DNA from: Variovorax sp. | Lineage (GTDB): Bacteria > Pseudomonadota > Gammaproteobacteria > Burkholderiales > Burkholderiaceae_C | Direction of reading: 5' to 3' | Assembly: GCA_028292835.1 (NCBI GenBank) | Contig: JAQGLP010000195.1 | Location: 1-7,717, forward strand | DNA: 7,717 nt | In this document: positions 1 through 5,218 of the stretch, piece after piece | Layout: each line of letters opens with the position of its first letter | How positions within the stretch are numbered: position 1 is the first letter of the stretch | Made by a program: the position numbers and the translations under genes | Notes under the pieces: generated by a model | The model's database searches: none | Told to the model about the DNA's origin: nothing | The model's input: only the letters and a program-made list of their open reading frames with translations

Positions 1-1
1 G

Positions 2-511
2 CTGATCCTGTTCACCGAGCAGCGCGCCGCCAAGGATGGCGATTCGGTCGCCACGGTCGGCATGCTCGAAGTGCCCAATGGCTCCATCAACGTGGTGCCG
101 GGGCGATGCAAGTTCAGCCTCGACATACGCGCACCGAACAACGAACAGCGTGACGCAGTGGCGAGCGACATCCTCGCCAGCCTCAAGGAAATCTGCGAAC
201 GCCGTGGCGTGCGCTACACGCTCGAGGAAACGATGAAGGCGGCCGCCGCGCCCAGCGCTCCCGAATGGCAGCAGCGCTGGGAAAAAGCGGTCGATGCGCT
301 GGGCGTTCCGCTCTTCCGCATGCCCAGTGGCGCCGGCCACGATGCGATGAAGCTGCACGAGGTGATGCCGCAGGCCATGCTGTTCGTGCGCGGCATCAAT
401 TCCGGCATCAGCCACAACCCGCTCGAATCCAGTACCAACGACGACATGCAGCTGGCGGTGGAAGCCTTCCAACTGCTGCTCGACAACCTCGCCCAAGAGC
501 AAGCCCACTGA
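2..511 (+). CDS. Hydantoinase/carbamoylase-family amidase (M20 fold), C-terminal part
   Basis: This is the 3' part of a gene whose start lies before the window; 169 residues remain of a family that usually runs to about 400-420. These cytosolic metal-dependent enzymes hydrolyse N-carbamoyl or ureido groups (N-carbamoyl-L-amino acids, allantoate, ureidoglycolate or beta-ureidopropionate), releasing ammonia and CO2. Seen here are the end of the dimerisation domain, with GSINVVPG and LDIRAPNN, and then the returning catalytic domain, with SGAGHDAM and GISHNPLES. The histidine in GHDA and the one in SHNP match the family's conserved active-site and metal-ligand histidines. The frame is open from base 2; the methionine at 62 is internal because the sequence before it (LILFTEQ...) still fits the family. 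The next gene starts 4 nt after the stop, so the two are co-transcribed. The substrate is undecided; permeases and a racemase downstream point to cyclic ureide catabolism. Confidence 0.88.
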   Translation: MILFTEQRAAKDGDSVATVGMLEVPNGSINVVPGRCKFSLDIRAPNNEQRDAVASDILASLKEICERRGVRYTLEETMKAAAAPSAPEWQQRWEKAVDALGVPLFRMPSGAGHDAMKLHEVMPQAMLFVRGINSGISHNPLESSTNDDMQLAVEAFQLLLDNLAQEQAH

Positions 512-515
512 CCTC

Positions 516-1739
516 ATGACTGACTACCAAAAACTCGACGCCTGGATCGACGCCCACTTCGACGACGAAGTCCAGTTCCTGCAACAACTGGTGCGTGTGC
601 CGACCGACACGCCGCCGGGGAACAACGCGCCGCACGCCGAACGTACCGCCGAACTGCTTCAAACTTTCGGTTTTGAAGCCGAAAAGCATCCCGTCCCCGC
701 GCAGGAAGTAAAGGACTACGGGCTCGAATCGCTCACCAACCTGATCGTGCGCCGCAAGTACGGCGAAGGCCGCGTGGTCGCGCTCAACGCCCACGGCGAC
801 GTGGTGCCGCCCGGTGAAGGCTGGACGCACGATCCCTATGGCGGCGAGATCGAGAACGGCAGTCTGTACGGCCGCGCCGCCGCCGTCAGCAAGAGCGACT
901 TCGCCACCTTCACGTTCGCGCTGCGCGCGCTCGAAGCCGTTGCGAAGCCGACCAAGGGTGGCGTCGAGTTGCACTTCACCTACGACGAGGAATTCGGCGG
1001 CATTCTGGGCCCGGGCTGGTTGCTGAAAAACGGCCTGACCAAGCCCGACCTGATGATCGCGGCCGGCTTCAGCTACGAAGTGGTGACGGCACACAACGGC
1101 TGCCTGCAAATGGAAGTGACGGTGCACGGCAAGATGGCGCACGCGGCGGTGCCGACCACCGGCGTCGACGCGCTGCAGGGCGCGGTGAACGTGCTCAATG
1201 CGCTGTACGCGCAGAACACGCTGTACCAGGAAGTGACCTCCAAGGTGCAAGGCATCACGCACCCCTACCTCAACGTGGGGCGCATCGAGGGTGGGACCAA
1301 CACCAACGTGGTTCCGGGCAAGGTTGTGCTCAAGCTCGACCGCCGCATGATCCCCGAGGAGAACCCGGTCGAGGTCGAGGCCAACATCCGCCAGGTCATC
1401 GCCGATGCGGCCGCCATCCTGCCGGGCATCACGGTCGAGATCAAGCGCCTCCTGCTTGCCAATTCGATGAAGCCGAACGCGGGCAACAAGCCGCTGGTCG
1501 ATGCGATCCAGAAGCATGGCGAAGAAGTTTTCGGCGAGCCGATCAAGGCGATGGGCACCCCGCTCTATACCGACGTGCGTCTGTACGGCGAAGCCGGCAT
1601 TCCAGGCGTTATCTATGGCGCCGGTCCGCGCACCGTGTTCGAGTCGCACGCCAAGCGCAACGACGAGCGCCTGCATCTGGAAGACTTGCGCCGCGCCACC
1701 AAGGTGATCGCGCGCACGTTGAGCGACCTCCTGAGTTGA
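516..1739 (+). CDS. M20/ArgE-DapE-type metallohydrolase with altered metal-ligand positions
   Basis: This is a 407-residue cytosolic hydrolase of the M20 (ArgE/DapE/ACY1/CPG2) fold, a normal length for the family, which cleaves amide bonds of N-acyl amino acids, dipeptides or similar compounds. Visible landmarks are the first metal histidine in NAHGDVVP (H93), the catalytic/ligand glutamate pair in TYDEEFGG (E158, E159), the lid-domain histidine in GKMAHAAVP (H209), and the C-terminal metal histidine in FESHAKRNDE (H378). The odd part is that the bridging aspartate of the usual GRGAxDxKG motif is replaced: the sequence reads GRAAAVSKSDF, with V124 at that position. The usual Glu/Asp ligand of the ExPT segment is also not evident (IAAGFSYEVV, about 181-190). 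The family is clear, but whether it binds two metals is not. It sits 4 nt after the amidase, with only a weak purine-rich stretch as ribosome site, so translation is probably coupled. Two hairpin terminators follow. Confidence 0.85.
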   Translation: MTDYQKLDAWIDAHFDDEVQFLQQLVRVPTDTPPGNNAPHAERTAELLQTFGFEAEKHPVPAQEVKDYGLESLTNLIVRRKYGEGRVVALNAHGDVVPPGEGWTHDPYGGEIENGSLYGRAAAVSKSDFATFTFALRALEAVAKPTKGGVELHFTYDEEFGGILGPGWLLKNGLTKPDLMIAAGFSYEVVTAHNGCLQMEVTVHGKMAHAAVPTTGVDALQGAVNVLNALYAQNTLYQEVTSKVQGITHPYLNVGRIEGGTNTNVVPGKVVLKLDRRMIPEENPVEVEANIRQVIADAAAILPGITVEIKRLLLANSMKPNAGNKPLVDAIQKHGEEVFGEPIKAMGTPLYTDVRLYGEAGIPGVIYGAGPRTVFESHAKRNDERLHLEDLRRATKVIARTLSDLLS

Positions 1740-1754
1740 CGCGCACACGGGTCG

Positions 1755-1777
1755 ACAGGCTGGCCTGAGCCTGTTTT
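1755..1777 (+). terminator. First terminator-like hairpin after the M20 hydrolase gene
   Basis: A perfect 7-bp stem, ACAGGCT (1755-1761) with AGCCTGT (1768-1774), closes a 6-nt loop and runs into TTTT then CTC. It begins 16 nt after the stop codon. The T-run is short, so on its own it is a modest terminator. Confidence 0.5.
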
Positions 1778-1785
1778 CTCCACCC

Positions 1786-1826
1786 AACCCGCCCCGTGGC
1801 ATCGCCATCGGGCGGGTTCATTTTTT
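1786..1826 (+). terminator. Second, stronger intrinsic terminator closing the amidase/M20 unit
   Basis: A perfect 9-bp GC-rich stem is formed by AACCCGCCC (1786-1794) and GGGCGGGTT (1810-1818). The loop can fold further through TGGC (1797-1800) and GCCA (1804-1807). It is followed by CA and then six T residues (1821-1826). This is the main transcription stop separating the left-hand unit from the NCS1 permease unit. Confidence 0.82.
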
Positions 1827-1889
1827 GGGCTCTGCCACGGGTAAACACTGATCCTCGGACGACCAGGGCAATCTAGACTGCACACATAT

Positions 1890-1901
1890 TTTGTATACAA
1901 A
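1890..1901. promoter_or_regulatory. GTATAC palindrome upstream of the NCS1 permease (putative GntR operator)
   Basis: TTTGTATACAAA is a perfect 12-bp palindrome centred at 1895/1896, about 70 nt before the permease start, in a short AT-rich stretch of otherwise GC-rich DNA. Palindromes with GT-N(2)-AC centres are typical operators of FadR/VanR-class GntR regulators, and such a regulator is encoded in the same operon. The core TGTATACA recurs upstream of the NCS2 gene. I see no convincing -35/-10 pair, although TATACA within the palindrome could itself serve as a -10 element. The binding assignment is inferred. Confidence 0.6.
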
Positions 1902-1955
1902 TATAGGGTGCAACCTAGAAATTCGAACATTTCGTTCGGAGATTCGCCAATCCAC

Positions 1956-1962
1956 GAGGAGA
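1956..1962 (+). promoter_or_regulatory. Ribosome binding site that fixes the NCS1 permease start
   Basis: GAGGAGA lies 5 nt before the GTG at 1968. This favours 1968 over the in-frame GTG at 1908, which overlaps the AT-rich regulatory region, has no purine-rich site, and would add 20 residues unlike the family. Confidence 0.75.
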
Positions 1963-1967
1963 CACTT

Positions 1968-3455
1968 GTGAACACAACCGTCAGTCATGGAGCCGTCGTA
2001 ACACCGGCCCCCAGCCAAGCGCCGCATGCCGAGTCGAAAGTGCTGATCAAGCCGGGCTACCACCCCCGCCTGACCAACGAGGACCTCGCGCCGTTGAGAG
2101 AGCAGACCTGGGGCCGCTACAACATCTTTGCTTTCTGGATGTCCGACGTGCACAGCGTGGGCGGCTACATCACGGCTGGCAGCCTGTTCGCGCTGGGCTT
2201 GTCGAGCTGGCAGGTGCTGGTGTCGCTGCTGCTGGGCATCTGTATCGTGCAGTTCTTCTGCAATCTGGTGGCCAAGCCGAGCCAGGTGACGGGCGTGCCC
2301 TATCCGGTGATCTGCCGTGCCTCTTTCGGCGTGCTGGGCGCCAACATCCCGGCCATCATCCGCGGCCTGATCGCGGTCGCGTGGTACGGCATCCAGACGT
2401 ATCTCGCCTCGAGCGCCTTCATGATCCTCGCGCTGCATGTCGCGCCGAGCCTCGCGCCCTATGCCGATGTCACGCAGCACGGCTTTGTCGGCCTGTCCAC
2501 GTTGGGATGGGTTGCCTTCATGGTGATGTGGGTGCTGCAGGCCCTCGTCTTCTGGCACGGCATGGAAGCCATCCGCCACTTCATCGACTGGGCGGGACCC
2601 GGCGTCTATGTCGTGATGGGACTGCTCTGCGGCTGGCTGGTGTGGAAGGCCGGCATCGGCAACATCGATCTTTCGCTCGGCGGTGTGAAATTCCACGGAT
2701 GGGACGCCTTGCCGGTGATGCTGAGCGCCATCGCGCTCGTGGTCAGCTATTTCAGCGGCCCGATGCTGAACTTCGGCGACTTTTCGCGCTACGGCAAGAG
2801 CTTCGAGGCGGTGAAGAAAGGCAATTTCTGGGGGCTGCCGATCAACTTCATCTTCTTCTCGCTGCTGACCGTGGTCACCACGGCGGCGACCCTGCCGGTC
2901 TTCGGTGAACTCATCACCGACCCGGTGCACACGGTCGGCAAGATCGACAGCACCACCGCCGTCGTCCTGGGCGCGCTGACTTTCATGATCGCGACCGTCG
3001 GCATCAACATCGTCGCCAACTTCGTCTCGCCCGCATTCGACTTCTCCAACGTCGCGCCCCAGCACATCAGCTGGCGTACGGGCGGCATGATCGCCGCGGT
3101 CGGCTCGGTCTTCCTCACGCCCTGGAACCTCTACAACAACCCGGAAGTCATTCACTACACGCTGGACATCCTCGGCTCCTTTATCGGTCCCCTGTTCGGC
3201 ATCCTGATTGCGGACTTCTACCGTGTGCAGAAGCAGCACGTGAACGTCGATGAGCTGTACACGATGAGCACCAGCGGCCGCTACTGGTACAGCAACGGCT
3301 ACAACCGCAAGGCCATCGGCGCGCTGATCCCCGCGGCGCTGGTCCCGATCCTCTGCGTGCTGGTGCCGTCCCTGCGCGGCGCGGCGAATTACGCCTGGTT
3401 CATTGGCATGGGCCTGGGCTATGTGATCTATGCGGTGCTGAACCGCAAGGGCTGA
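1968..3455 (+). CDS. NCS1-family nucleobase/hydantoin/allantoin permease
   Basis: A 495-residue inner-membrane transporter of the nucleobase-cation-symport-1 family (Mhp1 hydantoin permease, cytosine and allantoin permeases), with about 12 hydrophobic segments and a normal length. The hydrophilic N-terminus (1-50) leads into TM1 around FAFWMSD. The segment GVPYPVICRASFG (about 109-121) is the conserved NCS1 loop. AVAWYGIQTYLA carries W139 and Q143, matching the tryptophan and glutamine that contact hydantoin in Mhp1. SGPMLNFGDFSRY and GINIVANFVSPAFDFSN match further family motifs, the latter containing the conserved substrate-site asparagine region. The GTG start at 1968 is set by a strong ribosome site. 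The racemase gene follows after 7 nt, tying the permease to uptake of a racemisable cyclic ureide such as a 5-substituted hydantoin or allantoin. The exact substrate is not determined by the motifs I can read. Confidence 0.92.
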   Translation: MNTTVSHGAVVTPAPSQAPHAESKVLIKPGYHPRLTNEDLAPLREQTWGRYNIFAFWMSDVHSVGGYITAGSLFALGLSSWQVLVSLLLGICIVQFFCNLVAKPSQVTGVPYPVICRASFGVLGANIPAIIRGLIAVAWYGIQTYLASSAFMILALHVAPSLAPYADVTQHGFVGLSTLGWVAFMVMWVLQALVFWHGMEAIRHFIDWAGPGVYVVMGLLCGWLVWKAGIGNIDLSLGGVKFHGWDALPVMLSAIALVVSYFSGPMLNFGDFSRYGKSFEAVKKGNFWGLPINFIFFSLLTVVTTAATLPVFGELITDPVHTVGKIDSTTAVVLGALTFMIATVGINIVANFVSPAFDFSNVAPQHISWRTGGMIAAVGSVFLTPWNLYNNPEVIHYTLDILGSFIGPLFGILIADFYRVQKQHVNVDELYTMSTSGRYWYSNGYNRKAIGALIPAALVPILCVLVPSLRGAANYAWFIGMGLGYVIYAVLNRKG

Positions 3456-3462
3456 ATTAATT

Positions 3463-4218
3463 ATGCGAATCAAGATCATCAACCCCAACACCACCTGGAG
3501 CATGACCGAGAAGATCGGTGCCTGCGCACGCTCCGTCGCGCGGCCTGGCACGCAGATCGTTGCGGTCAGTCCCTCTATGGGACCGGCCTCCATCGAAAGC
3601 CACTATGACGAGGCACTCGCTGTCCCCGGACTGCTGCAGGAAATCGCCGCTGGCGAGCGAGAGGGCATCGACGGATATGTCATCGCCTGCTTTGGCGATC
3701 CCGGCCTCAAAGCCGCACGCGAACTTGCGCGCGGCCCGGTCGTAGGCATCGCCGAGGCGGCAATGCACCTGGCCAGCATGGTCGGCAGCAGCTTCAGCGT
3801 CGTGACCACGCTGGGCCGCACGGTCGGTCAAGCCTGGCACCTGGCAGAGATTTATGGCATGAAGCGCTTTTGCGCCAATGTGCGCGCCTGCGAGATCCCG
3901 GTGCTTGAACTGGAAGCCCCCCACTCGAAGGCTCGGGAGCGCATTGTCGAGGAGTGCAGGCGAGCGCTGGAGGAGGACGCGTCGGAGGCCATCGTGCTCG
4001 GCTGCGCCGGCATGACGGATCTCTGCGAGCACATCGGACAGACGCTGGGCGTGCCGGTGATCGATGGCGTGGCGGCCGGCACGCAAATGATCGAATCGCT
4101 GGTCAGCCTGCGCCTGGCCACCAGCAAGCGGGGCGAACTGGCACAGCCCCTGCCCAAGGCGTTCGTCGGGCTGCTCGAGGGTTTCACGCTGTCGCCCCCA
4201 CCGCAGCGCAGCGCTTGA
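3463..4218 (+). CDS. Hydantoin/allantoin racemase (Asp/Glu/hydantoin racemase family)
   Basis: A 251-residue cytosolic cofactor-independent racemase. The N-terminal RIKIINPNT is the signature of hydantoin racemases (HyuE) and allantoin racemases (HpxA). The two catalytic cysteines of the two-base mechanism are present: C76 in ACFGDPG and C181 in LGCAGM. Their numbering coincides with the Cys76/Cys181 pair described for rhizobial hydantoin racemases. The enzyme would interconvert the D and L forms of a 5-substituted hydantoin or of allantoin so that a stereospecific ring-opening enzyme can consume both. It lies 7 nt after the permease stop, with AAGGG (3447-3451) as a rather distant ribosome site. 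The last 20 or so residues after GFTL are family-variable. Hydantoin versus allantoin cannot be told from the sequence alone; the purine-type NCS2 permease nearby favours allantoin weakly. Confidence 0.9.
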   Translation: MRIKIINPNTTWSMTEKIGACARSVARPGTQIVAVSPSMGPASIESHYDEALAVPGLLQEIAAGEREGIDGYVIACFGDPGLKAARELARGPVVGIAEAAMHLASMVGSSFSVVTTLGRTVGQAWHLAEIYGMKRFCANVRACEIPVLELEAPHSKARERIVEECRRALEEDASEAIVLGCAGMTDLCEHIGQTLGVPVIDGVAAGTQMIESLVSLRLATSKRGELAQPLPKAFVGLLEGFTLSPPPQRSA

Positions 4219-4258
4219 GGAGGAACCCGGGGCGGCGCGGCTGGCTGACAATCGCCTG

Positions 4259-5017
4259 ATGCCCCGTCTTTCCAAAGCATCATCCGCCGGCACGAAAGTG
4301 CCCAGCGTCGACGGCTCCCAGCCCGCCAGCCCGTCCGACAAGAGCGCCACCATCGAGAGCATCGTGCAGGACATCGCCACCGCCATCGTCGAGAAGCGCC
4401 TGCCGCCCGGCACCTGGCTGCGCGAGGAAGCCCTTGGGCGCGTTTACGCGGTCAGTCGCACCAAGATCCGCGCGGCGCTCCTGACGCTTTCCAAGGACAA
4501 GCTGATCGAGATCATCCCCGACAAAGGTGCTTTCGTCAGCAAACCGAGCGTGCAGGAGGCGCGCGAGGTGTTCGGCGTCCGGCGTCTCCTCGAGGGCGAG
4601 GTGGTGCGTCTGTTTGTCGCCCGGGGAAGCGCCGCCGACTACCGGACGCTGGAGCAGCACATCCACTTCGAGCGCACCACCCTGCGTGCCACCATGACCA
4701 CCGGCACCGTGCGCGAGAAACTGCTGGGCGACTTCCATATCGCGCTGGCCGAGGCCGCCGGCAACCGCACGCTCACCGAACTCGTGCGCGAACTCGTGGG
4801 CCGCAGCTCCCTGATCGCGATGCTCTACCACTCCTCCAACGATCCACAATGCTCCTCTGACGAGCACGCGGATTTCCTGCGCATCTGCCGCAGCGGCGAC
4901 GCCGAGGCCGCGGTTGCCAGCATGACCGAGCACCTCTTGCGCATCGAGGCGAACCTGCGGCTCACAAGCGACAAGCAAGACCGCCAGCTGGACCTGATAA
5001 AGGCTTTATTGGCCTGA
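4259..5017 (+). CDS. GntR-family transcriptional regulator, FCD (FadR/VanR-like) subclass
   Basis: A 252-residue repressor-type protein. A low-complexity Ser/Ala/Pro-rich leader (1-30) precedes a winged helix-turn-helix at about 31-97 (LPPGTWLREEALGRVYAVSRTKIRAALL region, wing at PDKGAFV). An all-helical FCD ligand-binding domain follows at about 100-236. FCD features are FHIALAEAAGN (H160), DEHADFLRICRSGD (H203) and TEHLLRIEANL (H225), matching the three metal histidines. The usual aspartate four residues before the first histidine is leucine (L156), as in some subfamilies. It is the third gene of the permease-racemase operon, so it is probably autoregulated and is the best candidate to bind the GTATAC palindromes at 1890-1901 and 5127-5142. 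No ribosome site lies directly before the ATG; GAGGAGGAA is 33 nt upstream at the racemase stop. The start is therefore less certain, with GTG at 4298 the main alternative. Confidence 0.9.
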   Translation: MPRLSKASSAGTKVPSVDGSQPASPSDKSATIESIVQDIATAIVEKRLPPGTWLREEALGRVYAVSRTKIRAALLTLSKDKLIEIIPDKGAFVSKPSVQEAREVFGVRRLLEGEVVRLFVARGSAADYRTLEQHIHFERTTLRATMTTGTVREKLLGDFHIALAEAAGNRTLTELVRELVGRSSLIAMLYHSSNDPQCSSDEHADFLRICRSGDAEAAVASMTEHLLRIEANLRLTSDKQDRQLDLIKALLA

Positions 5018-5037
5018 AATTGGGCTTTACTGGCCTG
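5002..5037 (+). repeat. 21-bp-period imperfect tandem repeat across the gntR stop codon
   Basis: GGCTTTATTGGCCTG (5002-5016) recurs as GGCTTTACTGGCCTG (5023-5037), 14 of 15 bases identical, offset by exactly 21 bp and therefore in the same reading frame. The first copy contains the TGA stop; the second reads TGG at the same place. Continuing in frame, the next stop is at 5060-5062. It looks like a small in-frame duplication or a remnant of a longer C-terminus. Confidence 0.6.
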
Positions 5038-5074
5038 GAAAAGCTGCCAAACCGTCCTTTGATTTCTCTCAAAT

Positions 5075-5110
5075 AACCCGGATCGCTTTTTAGCCATCCG
5101 GGTTTTCCTT
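5075..5110 (+). terminator. Intrinsic terminator of the NCS1-racemase-gntR operon
   Basis: A perfect 9-bp stem, AACCCGGAT (5075-5083) with ATCCGGGTT (5096-5104), closes a 12-nt loop. The loop has a small inner GCT/AGC pairing (5085-5087 with 5092-5094). The right arm runs into TTTT (5103-5106), CC and TT. It begins 57 nt after the gntR stop. Confidence 0.82.
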
Positions 5111-5126
5111 ATATGGATTCCCAGAT

Positions 5127-5142
5127 AAACTGTATACAGTTT
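5127..5142. promoter_or_regulatory. Perfect 16-bp GTATAC palindrome upstream of the NCS2 permease
   Basis: AAACTGTATACAGTTT reads identically on both strands, centred at 5134/5135. It shares the TGTATACA core with the site upstream of the NCS1 permease and lies between the operon terminator and the NCS2 leader hairpin, where a promoter is expected. TATACA (5133-5138) could be the -10 element with a poor -35 (TTATAT, 5109-5114, 18-bp spacing), so bound regulator would block RNA polymerase. The sequence identity is observed; binding by the adjacent GntR/FCD protein is inferred. Confidence 0.65.
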
Positions 5143-5153
5143 CGTGTACATCA

Positions 5154-5186
5154 CGGTGCGCCGCACGCGGCGGAGCACCGTTTTTT
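5154..5186 (+). terminator. Terminator-like hairpin in the NCS2 leader (possible attenuator)
   Basis: CGGTGC (5154-5159) pairs with GCACCG (5175-5180). Inside this, GCCG (5160-5163) pairs with CGGC (5168-5171), leaving a CACG loop and a 3-nt bulge GGA. Six T residues follow at 5181-5186. It has the form of an intrinsic terminator but sits after the operator-like palindrome and only 20 nt before the ribosome site of the NCS2 gene, with another complete terminator already upstream at 5075-5110. A premature-termination role in the leader is therefore possible. Confidence 0.6.
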
Positions 5187-5205
5187 CGTCCCTTGACGCC
5201 GCGAC

Positions 5206-5210
5206 AGGAG
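5206..5210 (+). promoter_or_regulatory. Ribosome binding site that fixes the NCS2 permease start
   Basis: AGGAG lies 8 nt before the ATG at 5219. The in-frame GTG at 5144 would put the operator edge and leader hairpin inside the coding region and add 25 basic residues unlike the family, so 5219 is preferred. Confidence 0.75.
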
Positions 5211-5218
5211 ATATCGAA

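Noticed and set aside
62..511. Treating the left-edge amidase as a complete 149-residue gene starting at 62
   Set aside because: The frame is open to base 2 with family-like sequence, and the N-terminal catalytic part of a roughly 400-residue enzyme is missing, so it is a window truncation.
408..1808. Long open frame on the minus strand (466 codons) opposite the M20 gene
   Set aside because: It is an Arg/His/Gly-rich shadow of a GC-rich gene, has no recognisable domain, and opposes a frame with clear family motifs.
1908..1967. Upstream GTG start for the NCS1 permease
   Set aside because: No ribosome site lies before it; a strong GAGGAGA precedes the GTG at 1968 instead.
3453..3462. AATTAATT palindrome between the permease and racemase genes as an operator
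   Set aside because: It is a short AT-only palindrome within a 7-nt intercistronic gap inside an operon, with no match to the other palindromes.
1818..3593. Minus-strand open frame of 591 codons opposite the NCS1 permease
   Set aside because: Its composition is dominated by Asp, His, Arg and Glu, as expected from the reverse complement of a membrane-protein gene; it also runs through the terminator and regulatory region.
5144..5218. Upstream GTG start for the NCS2 permease
   Set aside because: It would translate through the leader hairpin and add an Arg-rich segment unlike the family; AGGAG precedes the ATG at 5219.
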